64,000 nt of DNA from Paenibacillus sp. DCT19 (GCF_003268635.1 NZ_CP029639.1:5996001-6060000); one strand, 5' to 3'; shown: positions 1 to 9,275, numbered from the stretch's first letter. Numbers and translations: made by a program. Notes: generated from the sequence alone by a model not told the origin.

Positions 1-18
1 GTTTCGGTTATGAGCAAC

Positions 19-618
19 CTACAGAAGGTCATCCTCTAATTGTTCGAGCACAACACTCCACCAACTCTCTTCATCCGAGACACTCACCGGGTCTTTCTCC
101 GTATAGAACTGTCGGAGCTGGTGAAGAGCATTTTTTCTAAGTGATTTAGAAGGCTGCTGTACTGTAGGCTTAATCTCACCTCGCCTGAAAGCTTCTAGTT
201 TCGCCTGTACTTGTTCCAGTGTCATCACACTCGGCTCAGAGGTTCTGGAATGCTCATGGATGAACACAATGTATTGATGTAGGAACGCCAGAAATAGGCT
301 TAGATTGGTGTTAATGATGCTATATTCACCCGTCTGCCCATCCAGCCTGTAGAGTGTGCCGATCTCCGTTTCCAGAGCAAATATGATCGAATTATCCTCC
401 CACTCATACCCGATTGGAAACAACGTTTTGTGTCCATCTGAGGTCTGAATCAGTCCTTGATCCGTTAGGGGTGTAAAATGAACGCCGAGCACATGCTCAT
501 CTGCCAAACGAAGCTGCGGTAACCCCAATTGCAGTAACAGTTCCTGCGTCTCCTTCGGTAACTTTGCATCTTCAACTAGAGCCTTGTCGTATCTAACATT
601 GGTTAGCTGTTGTTCCAT
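19..618 (-). CDS. SUKH-4-like (SMI1/KNR4 superfamily) protein
   Basis: This 199-aa soluble protein has no signal peptide or membrane segment. An early LGLP motif, a central strand-rich part (PIGYEWEDNSIIFALE, then YRLDGQTGEYSIINTNLSLFLAFLHQY) and an acidic, Trp-containing C-terminus recall SUKH-4 proteins, many of which are immunity proteins to secreted or contact-dependent toxins. The start is supported by GGAGGTGG just upstream of the ATG. No toxin gene is visible beside it; a partner could lie beyond the left edge. The family call rests on recognised pattern only, and a housekeeping SMI1-like role is equally possible. Confidence 0.55.
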   Translation of the reverse strand: MEQQLTNVRYDKALVEDAKLPKETQELLLQLGLPQLRLADEHVLGVHFTPLTDQGLIQTSDGHKTLFPIGYEWEDNSIIFALETEIGTLYRLDGQTGEYSIINTNLSLFLAFLHQYIVFIHEHSRTSEPSVMTLEQVQAKLEAFRRGEIKPTVQQPSKSLRKNALHQLRQFYTEKDPVSVSDEESWWSVVLEQLEDDLL

Positions 619-699
619 AGGCCACCTCCAGAAAACTCTTTCTTATATTATATCCACACGTTTCGGATAATCCAGTAAGTTCCAGTGTTTATCATCGTT

Positions 700-739
700 A
701 AAAAAAGCCCTGCCACCTTCCTAAGAAGGTAACAGAGCC
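700..739 (-). terminator. Rho-independent terminator of ychF
   Basis: On the minus strand a stem of about 14 bp (GCTCTGTTACCTTC pairing with GAAGGTGGCAGGGC, loop TTAG, some G-U pairs) is followed by a run of T. It lies about 60 bp past the ychF stop codon. Confidence 0.85.
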
Positions 740-800
740 ATTTTCAATAGACCTACGTTGGTAGGTTCAGTTTTTTAAAGTTTGATACGAGTTCAGAGGT

Positions 801-1901
801 TTATACGTTGAAACGGAAGTGCATAACATCGCCGTCGTTAACAACATACTCTTTACCTTCCAGACGAAGCTGTCCGCGTTCTTTGGCACCATTCATGGAA
901 CCAGCCGCAACCAGATCTTCATAGGAAACAACCTCTGCACGGATGAATCCACGCTCAAAGTCAGTATGGATTACACCAGCTGCGCCAGGAGCTTTGGTCC
1001 CCTTACGGATTGTCCATGCACGAACTTCCTGTACCCCTGCTGTGAAGTACGTGTACAGTCCCAGCAATTTGTAAGCTGCTTTGATAAGCAGGTTCAGACC
1101 GGAATCCTCGATGCCGAGTTCCTCCAGGAACATTTGTTTATCTTCGCCTTCCAGCTCGGAGATCTCTTCTTCGACCTTCGCACTGATTGGCACCACTTCT
1201 GCATTCTCAGCAGCAGCGAATTCTCTTACTTTTTGCACATAAGCATTGTTCGCTACATCGCCGATTTCGTCCTCAGCTACATTGGCTGCATACAGAACAG
1301 GCTTGAGGGTAAGCAAGTGCAGATCGCGTACAATCAGACGCTCTTCATCGGTAAGCTCCATACTGCGTGCTGGCTTGTCTTCATACAGAACAGCCTTCAC
1401 TTTCTCCAGTACTTCCACTTCTTGAGCAGCCGTTTTGTTACCGCCCTTCATGTTTTTCTTAGAACGGTCGATTTTTTTCTCAACACTCTCGATATCAGCC
1501 AGGATCAGCTCCAGATTAATCGTCTGAATGTCGCTTACCGGATCAATTTTGCCATCTACGTGAGTGATGTTCTCATCGACAAAGCAACGTACCACGTGTA
1601 CAATAGCGTCTACTTCACGGATGTGAGCAAGGAACTTGTTACCAAGACCTTCACCTTTACTTGCACCACGAACCAGACCCGCGATATCTACGAATTCAAA
1701 CGCCGTTGGTACTGTCTTTTTTGGTACAACGAGTTCTGTCAATTTGTCCAAACGCTCATCAGGTACTTCAACAATCCCTACGTTAGGGTCAATTGTACAG
1801 AACGGATAGTTAGCAGACTCCGCACCAGCTTGTGTAATTGCATTAAACAATGTAGATTTACCAACGTTAGGCAAGCCTACGATTCCAGCTTTCAAAGCCA
1901 T
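801..1901 (-). CDS. ychF: Redox-regulated ATPase YchF (Obg-family, TRAFAC class)
   Basis: YchF is a universally conserved cytosolic P-loop NTPase that binds ribosomes and prefers ATP to GTP. The 366-aa length is typical. The N-terminus holds the Walker A loop GLPNVGKST (residues 9-17), a switch region near [14 protein letters not shown], and the Walker B element [18 protein letters not shown] coiled-coil insertion follows around residues 130-200 and a TGS-like C-terminal domain ends the protein ([23 protein letters not shown]). The ATG is preceded by GAGGAG at about 11 bp. It appears monocistronic, with its own terminator downstream. Confidence 0.97.
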   Translation of the reverse strand: MALKAGIVGLPNVGKSTLFNAITQAGAESANYPFCTIDPNVGIVEVPDERLDKLTELVVPKKTVPTAFEFVDIAGLVRGASKGEGLGNKFLAHIREVDAIVHVVRCFVDENITHVDGKIDPVSDIQTINLELILADIESVEKKIDRSKKNMKGGNKTAAQEVEVLEKVKAVLYEDKPARSMELTDEERLIVRDLHLLTLKPVLYAANVAEDEIGDVANNAYVQKVREFAAAENAEVVPISAKVEEEISELEGEDKQMFLEELGIEDSGLNLLIKAAYKLLGLYTYFTAGVQEVRAWTIRKGTKAPGAAGVIHTDFERGFIRAEVVSYEDLVAAGSMNGAKERGQLRLEGKEYVVNDGDVMHFRFNV

Positions 1902-2010
1902 GTATATGACAACTCCTCATTCATTACTTGTTCGGTTCGAATAATCCTATTCATTATATATGACAACCCCCAGTGCATCAAGGAAGTTCGCTAATTCGAT
2001 ATGAACGGAA

Positions 2011-2481
2011 TTATTTCCGCAATTCCTTATACATCGTTAGATCTGTGACTTCATATCCCATCTTCTTATACAAGTTGCTTGCACGACCATTATGTCCAAA
2101 CACATGCAGACCGATTCGATCTACCCCCAGACCTATAGCAGCCTGTTCCAGTGCCTTCATGGTCTCCGTACCATAACCTTTGCCTTGATGTGCTTCTTCA
2201 ACCAAAATATCCAGCAGGAACGCCTCCCTGCCCCGAAGGTTATCCGTAATATTAAACCAGATATAACCTACATTTCCGTCCATCTCATGCACGAGGTTAT
2301 ACACATAAGCACCAGGGGTGTTCAGGCCTTCTGGTAAGTATTTGTCATACACTGCTTCTGCGAGTTGTTGTGCTTCTTCTGATGCCCACGTCCCTGCCTC
2401 TACCTTCTCTCGTGCAAAATCTTGAATGGAGCGAACGCGAAAACTCGCGAACTCTTGCTCACTCATAGGTACTAGTTTCAT
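2011..2481 (-). CDS. GNAT-family N-acetyltransferase
   Basis: A 156-aa cytosolic acetyltransferase of the GNAT fold. The acetyl-CoA binding motif A is visible as LDILVEEAHQGKGYGTETMKALEQAA (about residues 90-115; Q/RxxGxG/A type), followed by the usual GLHVFGHNGRASNLYKKMGYEV segment of motif B (about 122-144). The substrate cannot be predicted. The start is supported by AGAAGGAG six bases before the ATG. It is a single gene between ychF and a divergent membrane-anchored protein. Confidence 0.88.
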   Translation of the reverse strand: MKLVPMSEQEFASFRVRSIQDFAREKVEAGTWASEEAQQLAEAVYDKYLPEGLNTPGAYVYNLVHEMDGNVGYIWFNITDNLRGREAFLLDILVEEAHQGKGYGTETMKALEQAAIGLGVDRIGLHVFGHNGRASNLYKKMGYEVTDLTMYKELRK

Positions 2482-2671
2482 TCAATTCTCCTTCTTTCTA
2501 CTTCATTAATCATGCTATAACTTCCTATTTCACAGCATACGTAGATGCTCTGTAATTCACAAGTTGTTTATCTTAGATATGTATATCTATCTTTATATTA
2601 AAATGGGGTACAACCTTTACGCCCTAATTTGCGTTTAATACCATAATGTTAAGAGAAAGGAGAGAATTAGA

Positions 2672-3100
2672 ATGGACAAAGGTCACAGGCGGTTCACGCC
2701 CAGATTTGTTATTCTCCTTGTTGTAACGTTGTTCGTTGGAATCATCTTATATCTTAGTTATCAGAATGCAATAGATCGATTCAAAGACTTCCGCATCACC
2801 ATAGACAATCAATCCGCATACGAACTTACTGGCATCCAATCAGGACTGATCGGCCCTGACAACGCAAATGTTATGGGTAAGTCCCTCTTCATCCCCGGCC
2901 AAGATTTGCCTAGTGGGCATAAGATTCAGTTCACTCCACAGCTCAAGCTCTCTGGAGAGGGAAGTATATATCTGAAATTTAGCGATAGCCGTGGGAATAA
3001 TTACACTAAGACGGTCTGCGGCTATACCGAATATTTAGCTGGTCATACCCGTGTAACGGTGACTAACGATACGATATCTGTTAACGAAGAATGCTCCTAA
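2672..3100 (+). CDS. Hypothetical membrane-anchored protein
   Basis: A 142-aa protein with a short basic N-terminus (MDKGHRRFTPR), one strong membrane segment at about residues 12-29 (FVILLVVTLFVGIILYLSY) and an extracytoplasmic beta-rich remainder. Two Cys lie in the C-terminal half (C115 and the penultimate residue) and could form a disulphide. The start is well supported by AGAAAGGAGAG nine bases upstream. I do not recognise the family. It is divergent from the acetyltransferase gene and is followed by a weak hairpin at about 3118-3136. Confidence 0.7.
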   Translation: MDKGHRRFTPRFVILLVVTLFVGIILYLSYQNAIDRFKDFRITIDNQSAYELTGIQSGLIGPDNANVMGKSLFIPGQDLPSGHKIQFTPQLKLSGEGSIYLKFSDSRGNNYTKTVCGYTEYLAGHTRVTVTNDTISVNEECS

Positions 3101-3218
3101 GCGAGTAAGTACGTAGCATTCATCCAACGGATGAATAGCTTGTCCACACTGTAACTCATGCTGAAATTAAATGATAGGAAGAGCGACTCGCCAAGAGCTC
3201 AGCCACAGTCAATGGGGT

Positions 3219-3389
3219 TTACTTGATCGGCTTTTCTGTTTTGGCCTGGTTATATTCATTGATTAACTCATCCAGAATCATGGATTGCTTAATGACATCA
3301 GGATGCAGAAGATCTACATATTTCAGCTTCGTCTGATACAGCTTCTGCCTTGCTAATTCAATTCGTCTTATCAAGTCACTACGTTCCAT
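3219..3389 (-). CDS. Spo0E-like aspartyl-phosphate phosphatase
   Basis: A 56-aa gene. The product is two predicted helices, the second ending in SMILDELINEY, matching the SxxLDxLIxxY signature of Spo0E-family phosphatases. In Bacillus these remove phosphate from Spo0A~P and delay sporulation. The ATG at 3389 is preceded by AGGGGAGG with six bases of spacing. An in-frame ATG two codons earlier sits directly on the Shine-Dalgarno and is less likely. It lies downstream of a quorum-sensing receptor region, on the same strand. Confidence 0.82.
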   Translation of the reverse strand: MERSDLIRRIELARQKLYQTKLKYVDLLHPDVIKQSMILDELINEYNQAKTEKPIK

Positions 3390-3625
3390 ATTCATCCTCC
3401 CCTGATGTGATATTCTAGAGCATTCTGCTATTTAGTGGGAAAGGATATATACTCCAACTTGATTTTAATTTTACATGTCGTTCTACCCCATTTCGTAAAA
3501 CCTTACACGCTAATTTGTAAAAATCAACACAAAAAGGCGTCCCGTATGATCCAGCTTCCTCATTAAAGGAAGTCATCCACATAGGGAACACCCGTATATC
3601 TGTTCTAGATACTAACCTCAAGGGA

Positions 3626-4989
3626 TTAACTAGGGTGCGAGAATCGTTCACTAATCTTCTCCAAAAGAACAGCCGCTTTGGTGCTACTGCCTTCCCCATT
3701 AGGATAATCACGAAGTTCACCAAATAACCCAAGACAGTCCAGCATCGCATCCTTGTTACCATTATTCATGGCAAAATCCAAGCCTCGTTGAAGGTATTCC
3801 ATGCCTTTATCAAAGTTTTTATTTGTTAAATAATACGTTCCTAATCCAGCCAATAGCGACCCATACTGGTCACTTGTTAAATACTTACTAACTTTTCCAA
3901 TTCTATTTTCCTGCTCCTGGTAGGTGAAATAGGATTCATACTGTTCCAATACCGAATCAATATTCATATTATACCGATTCGCTGCACTTACAATTGCACA
4001 TAGCGCTGGGAAGATTTCATTCTTTTTTCAGATATATATTCAAGATAATCCTCAAGAACATCAACATTACCTGACTTCAGTTCATATAGATACCGATTGG
4101 CTTCCGCCCATTCATTAAATTGATTCATAACTACCAATTCAGCTTCATTAGGAGACTTTATCCACGTATAATTGCTATATTGTTCAACATACTTCAGGGC
4201 GTTCTTGTAGTCTCCAAGATAAGAGTACGCACTCCCTTTTGCTAGGTGGGCATACAACACATAAAAAACAATCTCCTTTTTCACCCACTCATCTTTACGT
4301 CTTCCATACAACTTATAGTGAATTTCTGCTCTCATCCTCAATTTGTCACTCAGTTCTAACAACTTACTCCAATTTCGTAATGAACTATATACATTGATTA
4401 GATCATTCAATCCATCTAGTTGATACATCTCATCCAGACGATCTACAAACAGCTCAAATTGAGTTGCAAGTGACTGATTATTTTGTTGATTGTTAGAAAG
4501 TCCAATTGTGAATAGACGATACTGACTCAAAGCCAGTCGTTCCGAATGCTGCATCTTCTCACTCTCAGCGACACTGTAATACAGAGGACGAGCTGCCTCC
4601 AGCTTTCCTTCAGAAAATAACTGTTCCGCCAGATCAAACAAATGAGGGGCATACGTGAGGTTATCCATCACTAAACTGATCGTTTCTTTTATATTTTCAA
4701 TTTGATTTAATTCAGCACAGCGGTACAAAAAAGGGCCTAGTCTGCGCCAATCCGGACTCGCATTTACAAAACTTTCATTTATGTATAATCCATAAAAGTA
4801 CCCTTCAGGTAACCCCATACCCGCAGTGAGCCGATCTAACTGTTGCACACCTATAGGACGCTGCCCACTTAGGGTACTGCTTAAAGTGCCTGAATTAATA
4901 CCAGATACCTCTGAAAACTGATGAAGTGTCATACATTTGTTTTTTAAATAGTCCTCGAAATAATCACGAATGGTCGCTGCTGAGTTCAA
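3626..4989 (-). pseudogene. RRNPP/AimR-like HTH-TPR receptor, frameshifted
   Basis: Paralogue of the receptor at 5379-6722, aligning over its full length. The first part (from the TTG at 4989, preceded by AAGGTGGTG) has an XRE-type HTH (TLHQFSEVSGINSGTLSSTLSGQRPIG) and TPR-like helices. At 4023-4028 a run of six T on the plus strand puts the minus-strand frame out by one. Adding one base restores SEKKNEIFPALCAIVSAANRYN, matching the paralogue (SARENEVFPALCAIVSAANQFE), and the rest continues to 3626. The repaired protein would be about 453 aa. No propeptide gene follows, unlike the intact copy. The break is either genuine decay, slippage, or a sequencing error. Confidence 0.8.
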
Positions 4990-5038
4990 GAAAACACCAC
5001 CTTATCTGAGGTATACGACTGAGTAGTAATAAATAAGA

Positions 5039-5068
5039 ATTATACAGCACCCCTTCAATTTATATCAA
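5039..5068 (-). promoter_or_regulatory. Putative promoter of the frameshifted receptor
   Basis: On the minus strand TTGATA (5063-5068) and TATAAT (5039-5044) are separated by 18 bp and end 50 bp before the TTG start. The intact paralogue has the same hexamers with the same spacing, so the two genes share a duplicated promoter. Confidence 0.65.
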
Positions 5069-5153
5069 TTTTATATTTTATTTGGTAATAAGGTCTTTTT
5101 AATTAACTTTAAGGTTATCCCAAACCCCAGGCTTGGTTTCACCAATTTATAAT

Positions 5154-5179
5154 AGCCCTATGCTCATCCGCATAGGGCT
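5154..5179 (-). terminator. Terminator hairpin after the propeptide gene
   Basis: Perfect 10-bp stem AGCCCTATGC / GCATAGGGCT with a 6-base loop, about 57 bp past the propeptide stop codon. The minus-strand tail is only moderately T-rich (ATTATAAATT). Confidence 0.65.
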
Positions 5180-5235
5180 TCTTTGCTGTATAAATAAAAA
5201 CCTCAATAGTGTCACTCTTCAAGTCATATCAACCG

Positions 5236-5379
5236 TTAGCTTCCCATTCCATGACCATTCGTTGTCATGATCACAGGAGGTGTTGTTTCCGGAGGTGTTG
5301 GTTGAGTAGTCGGGATTAATATAGATACTGCCACACTACATGTAATTGCTATTAAAGCTAATTTTGATTTCATTTCCAT
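5236..5379 (-). CDS. Secreted quorum-sensing propeptide (AloP/Phr-like)
   Basis: A 47-codon gene whose ATG overlaps the receptor stop by one base (TGATG), so the two should be translationally coupled. The product has a basic start (MEMKSK), a hydrophobic export segment (about residues 7-22, LALIAITCSVAVSILI), a Pro/Thr-rich linker and a small Gly/His C-terminus ending NGHGMGS. This is the layout of RRNPP signalling propeptides (PapR, NprX, AimP, Phr, and the AloP peptides of Paenibacillus polymyxa): export, proteolytic release of 5-7 C-terminal residues, reimport and binding to the receptor. A second ATG at 5373 has better spacing from GAGGTG and would give 45 aa. Too small to be picked up by size-filtered gene finders. 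Confidence 0.85.
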   Translation of the reverse strand: MEMKSKLALIAITCSVAVSILIPTTQPTPPETTPPVIMTTNGHGMGS

Positions 5380-6722
5380 CACACCTCACAAATCAAATTT
5401 TTGTATTTCACTTTATCCTCTTCAGATGCATTATATCGAAATTCTTCAAACGTTTTGATGCAACTCAACATACCGTCTTTATTCTTAATTGTAATAGCGA
5501 GTTCTAGACCTCTAAGGATAAAATGTATTCCTCTATTATATTCTCGATGAGTTAAATAATATGTTCCCAAATCTGCTAATAAAGTTACATACTGGTCACT
5601 CGTGTATTGTTCATTAATTTTCCCGATATGACTGACTTGCTCTCGGTATGCGAAATAAGAGTCATACTGTTCAAGGATGGAATGAATATTCATCTCAAAT
5701 TGATTAGCTGCGGATACTATTGCGCACAATGCCGGGAAAACTTCATTTTCTCTTGCTGAAATGTAGTTTAGATATCTTGGCAACACTTCTGTCTTACCAG
5801 ACATTAACTCATACAAATAGTAGTTACCCTCAGCCCATTCCTCAAACTGACGAATGACTCTTATTTCATTATCACTCGGGTCATTAACCCAACTATGATC
5901 CTTGTATAAAAGGATATACTCCAGTCCATCTTGATATTCTTTTTTATTGAAACAAACTTCACCAAGCGCCAAATAGGCGTATAGAACATAAAATATAACC
6001 TGCTTTTTAGTTCTGGTCTCTGTCGCTCTAGATATCTTCTTGAATTCATACTGAATAATTGCCTTTACTTTCAATTGTTCAGCCAGAATCTCCACCTTGT
6101 CCCAGCGACGTAATGAAGCATAAGCATTGATCAAATCATTCAACCCATCCAACTGATAGGGCTCGTCGAGACGATCCACAAAAAATTCGAATTGGGTAGC
6201 TAGCGACAAGTTTTTTTGCTGATCTTTACCAAGTCCGATAGAGAACAAACGATACTGACTCAGAGCCAATCGTTCGGAGTGCTGCATCTTCTCACTCTCG
6301 GCCACACAGAAATAAAGGGGTTTAGCAGCTTCTAGCCTCCCTTCTGCATATAGTTGTTCAGCCAACTCAAATAAGAGAGGGGCATAGGAAAGATTATCCA
6401 TTAATAGTTTAACCGTCGCTTCGATACACTCCACTCTACCGAGTTCGGCACAACGTTTAAGAAAAGGGCCTATTCTCCGCCAGTCAGGATTCGTATTAAC
6501 AAAACACTCATTTATGTATAAATCGTAGAAATATCCCTCGGGTAAACCCATCCCCGCGGTGAGTCGATCTAGTTGCTGAACTCCTATGGGACGTTGCCCA
6601 CTCAACGTACTACTGAGTGTGCCTGAATTAATACCTGATAATTCGGAAAAAGAGTTTAATGTCATATGTTTACTCTTAAGATAACCTTCGAAATGATCGC
6701 GAATTGTGGTAATTGAATTCAA
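5379..6722 (-). CDS. RRNPP/AimR-like peptide-sensing HTH-TPR regulator
   Basis: A 447-aa cytosolic regulator. Residues about 1-60 form an XRE-type HTH (MTLNSFSELSGINSGTLSSTLSGQRPIGVQQLDRL). The rest is all-helical with repeated Tyr/Leu-rich TPR-like pairs such as ALSQYRLFSIG, QVIFYVLYAYLALGE and LADLGTYYLTHREYNRGIHFILRGLELA. RRNPP receptors bind their own reimported peptide in the TPR groove, which changes DNA binding. I chose TTG at 6722 because AAAGGTGG lies seven bases upstream and the paralogue starts at the matching TTG. An upstream TTG at 6755 lacks such support. The propeptide gene overlaps the 3' end. Targets are unknown; the divergent LRR-SLH gene is a candidate. Confidence 0.85.
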   Translation of the reverse strand: MNSITTIRDHFEGYLKSKHMTLNSFSELSGINSGTLSSTLSGQRPIGVQQLDRLTAGMGLPEGYFYDLYINECFVNTNPDWRRIGPFLKRCAELGRVECIEATVKLLMDNLSYAPLLFELAEQLYAEGRLEAAKPLYFCVAESEKMQHSERLALSQYRLFSIGLGKDQQKNLSLATQFEFFVDRLDEPYQLDGLNDLINAYASLRRWDKVEILAEQLKVKAIIQYEFKKISRATETRTKKQVIFYVLYAYLALGEVCFNKKEYQDGLEYILLYKDHSWVNDPSDNEIRVIRQFEEWAEGNYYLYELMSGKTEVLPRYLNYISARENEVFPALCAIVSAANQFEMNIHSILEQYDSYFAYREQVSHIGKINEQYTSDQYVTLLADLGTYYLTHREYNRGIHFILRGLELAITIKNKDGMLSCIKTFEEFRYNASEEDKVKYKNLICEV

Positions 6723-6766
6723 GAGAACACCACCTTTCAATAAGAAATTAGGCAACGGTCAATAAA

Positions 6767-6796
6767 ATTATACATTATTTTTACATTTAATATCAA
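6767..6796 (-). promoter_or_regulatory. Putative promoter of the intact receptor-propeptide pair
   Basis: TTGATA (6791-6796), 18 bp, TATAAT (6767-6772) on the minus strand, 45 bp before the TTG start. The rest of the 6723-7058 interval is AT-rich, with no gene I can support. Confidence 0.65.
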
Positions 6797-7058
6797 TATT
6801 TTACTTGTAAATTATTACCTATCGTTAAAATTAAAATATACCATTGCTTATTCTTGATCATTTGAAATTGGTTCAATTCGTTACTACTGAACTGAATAAT
6901 CCAGATTTTAATTACAAAGATTTCTTTACACTCAGAGCATGTAAAGTGAAGTGTGCTATATTTCAAGTGATTGTAACAAGACACAACCAATATGTTTATA
7001 TGTTTCATTCTAAAATTAGTTTTAACTTAGAATTTTAATAATTAGAAGGAGAATGATT

Positions 7059-9077
7059 ATGAAAAAAATAGTGGGATTGATGTTAGCAGTAGCATTGTTA
7101 GTTTCACCGATCAGTATTAATAAGGTATATGCTGATATGCCAAGCGAATTTACATATACAGAGTCTAATTCAATGGCGACAATAACCGGATATACGGGTA
7201 GTTCAAGCGATATTATTATCCCTGATGAAATAAATGGGTATCCCGTAACTACCATAGGAAATGAAGCGTTTCGTTCTAAAAGATTAACTAGTGTAACGAT
7301 TCCTGAAGGTGTACTATCCATTGGTAGTAGCGCATTTCATAGTAACAATCTAACAAGCGTAACGATTCCGAACAGTGTCACTTCTATTTCAGATCGTGCT
7401 TTTGGTTTTAATAATATCGTTGATCTTGTTATCCCTGATGGTGTGACAAGTATAGGAGATTATGCATTCTCTTCTAATAATCTAAGTAATGTGACACTTT
7501 CAAACCATGTTGCGCTTATTGGCACTGGTGCATTTTTCTATAATAATTTAACAAGTATCAATTTACCTAGTAGCTTGACAAGTCTAAGTCCTTCGGTATT
7601 TATGAGTAATAAATTAACCAATGTAGTTATACCTGATGGTGTGACGAGTATTGGTAATGGTGCCTTTCATAGTAATGAATTAATCAGTGTGACTATCCCT
7701 GACAGTGTAACTACCATTAAAGAAGATGCTTTTTCTCAAAATAAGCTAGTGAATGTTAGTATTCCAAATAGTGTAACCTCTATTGAAAGAGATGCATTTT
7801 CTTATAATAAACTAGTGAATGTAACGATTCCAAATGGTGTAACTTCTATTGCAAGTGGCGTTTTTAGCAGTAATGAATTAACGAGTATAACTCTTCCAGA
7901 TCACTTAACTGTGATAGGGTACAATGCCTTTAATAGCAATAAATTAACCAACGTAACAATTCCTGCTAGCGTTACAAGTATCGATTCATACGCTTTTGCT
8001 TCTAACAGTCTTAATACGATTACGTTTGAAGGTAGCTTATCGTCATTGGACGCGTCAGTTGTTGCTTCGCAAACAAAACCAAATTATACATTTGAAAATT
8101 GGTATAGCGACGAAACATTGCAAGCAGCTTGGGACTTTACTAATTCAATAGATCCTAATACAACATTTTATTCAAAATATATTCCCGATAAATTAACGGT
8201 ATCCTTTAATAGCAATGGTGGTAGTCAGGTGGCGGATCTAGCTGATATAACCTATGATACGACGATTACAGCACCAGTGGCTCCCACAAGGTCAGGTTAT
8301 GTATTCGGAGGATGGTATGTAGATCAAGTTCTTACAACAACTTGGAATTTCGATACTGACAAAGTCACAGAAAATAAAACATTATTTGCAAAGTGGAATG
8401 CTATTAATAACCCACCGGTTGTTCCACCAGTTACGTCACCAGCTCCAGTTACATCACCGGTTGTACCATCAGTTACAACATCAGTTACGCCAGCAGTTGT
8501 CGAACAAGAAATAGAAGATACAGAAAACATTGAATCAGAACAAGAACCTGAAGCACCAGTAGAAAAATATTTTACTGATATAGATGGACATTGGGCTGAA
8601 AATAGTATTAATAAATTAGCACAAAAAGGGATATTGAAGGGATATGAAAATGGTCAATTCGGTCCAAATGACTTCATCCAAAGACATCATCTTGCATTGT
8701 TGATCAATCGTTTAGTAAAGCTTGATGCAGTAAGGGAAGCTGTAAACTTTGAAGATGTGCCGACGAAGCATCCCAGCTACAGTGCAATATTGAACCTACA
8801 GCAAGGTGGAGTTATTGATGGTTATAAAAATTCATTTAATCCATCAGGACAGTTAACACTAGGTGAGCTTGCCAAAATATTAGTACAAGCGTTTAATATA
8901 GAGCAAGCTAAAATTAAAGGAGAAAATCAACATTGGAGTTATATCTACACTCAAACTTTATCAGAATTAGAGATTATGAAGGCAGAGGACATAGAAAACG
9001 GTGTAAATAAACCCGTAACAAGAGCCTTGTTGGCTGATATTTTATATCAATTGTTACAGTATAAGCAGTTAATATAA
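7059..9077 (+). CDS. BspA-type leucine-rich repeat surface protein with SLH domains
   Basis: A secreted cell-surface protein of 672 aa. A signal peptide (MKKIVGLMLAVALLVSPISINKVYA) precedes about a dozen 23-residue BspA-type LRRs (SVTIPNSVTSISDRAFGFNN pattern, residues about 45-335). Next come two InlB B-repeat/Listeria-Bacteroides-type modules (NYTFENWYSDETL; SGYVFGGWYVDQVL, about 335-448). A Pro/Thr/Val linker and three SLH modules follow (about 500-672: FTDIDGHWAENSINKL; FEDVPTKHPSYSAI; the third degenerate). SLH modules anchor proteins to pyruvylated wall polymers; LRR/InlB modules suggest adhesion. The second ATG is chosen because AAGGAG is eight bases before it. It is more AT-rich than the carotenoid region and diverges from the quorum-sensing receptor. 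Confidence 0.9.
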   Translation: MKKIVGLMLAVALLVSPISINKVYADMPSEFTYTESNSMATITGYTGSSSDIIIPDEINGYPVTTIGNEAFRSKRLTSVTIPEGVLSIGSSAFHSNNLTSVTIPNSVTSISDRAFGFNNIVDLVIPDGVTSIGDYAFSSNNLSNVTLSNHVALIGTGAFFYNNLTSINLPSSLTSLSPSVFMSNKLTNVVIPDGVTSIGNGAFHSNELISVTIPDSVTTIKEDAFSQNKLVNVSIPNSVTSIERDAFSYNKLVNVTIPNGVTSIASGVFSSNELTSITLPDHLTVIGYNAFNSNKLTNVTIPASVTSIDSYAFASNSLNTITFEGSLSSLDASVVASQTKPNYTFENWYSDETLQAAWDFTNSIDPNTTFYSKYIPDKLTVSFNSNGGSQVADLADITYDTTITAPVAPTRSGYVFGGWYVDQVLTTTWNFDTDKVTENKTLFAKWNAINNPPVVPPVTSPAPVTSPVVPSVTTSVTPAVVEQEIEDTENIESEQEPEAPVEKYFTDIDGHWAENSINKLAQKGILKGYENGQFGPNDFIQRHHLALLINRLVKLDAVREAVNFEDVPTKHPSYSAILNLQQGGVIDGYKNSFNPSGQLTLGELAKILVQAFNIEQAKIKGENQHWSYIYTQTLSELEIMKAEDIENGVNKPVTRALLADILYQLLQYKQLI

Positions 9078-9146
9078 CGGTTTGAATAATATATTAGGTT
9101 AATTGACAAGGATTTTGATGTAGATACGACCTATCGTTAACTGCTA

Positions 9147-9200
9147 AACAACCTTTCTTTTATTTGACTAACCATCAAGTAAAAGAAAGGTTGTTTGTAT
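9147..9200 (+). terminator. Terminator of the LRR-SLH gene
   Basis: Long perfect stem AACAACCTTTCTTTTA / TAAAAGAAAGGTTGTT (9147-9162, 9180-9195) followed by TGTATT, about 70 bp past the stop codon. Confidence 0.8.
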
Positions 9201-9275
9201 TATTGGAAAGGGTATTGCTGAGGGGCGAATCTCCTGGGAAACTCATTGTGAGCTTGGGGTTCGCACCTGTCAGAA

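Noticed and set aside
819..1994. 391-codon open frame opposite ychF
   Set aside because: Antisense shadow of a highly conserved gene, with Cys/Phe-rich composition and no ribosome site.
3415..3762. 115-codon frame overlapping the end of the broken receptor, tested as a second propeptide
   Set aside because: No export segment or small Gly-rich C-terminus, and it overlaps the receptor's conserved 3' part in another frame.
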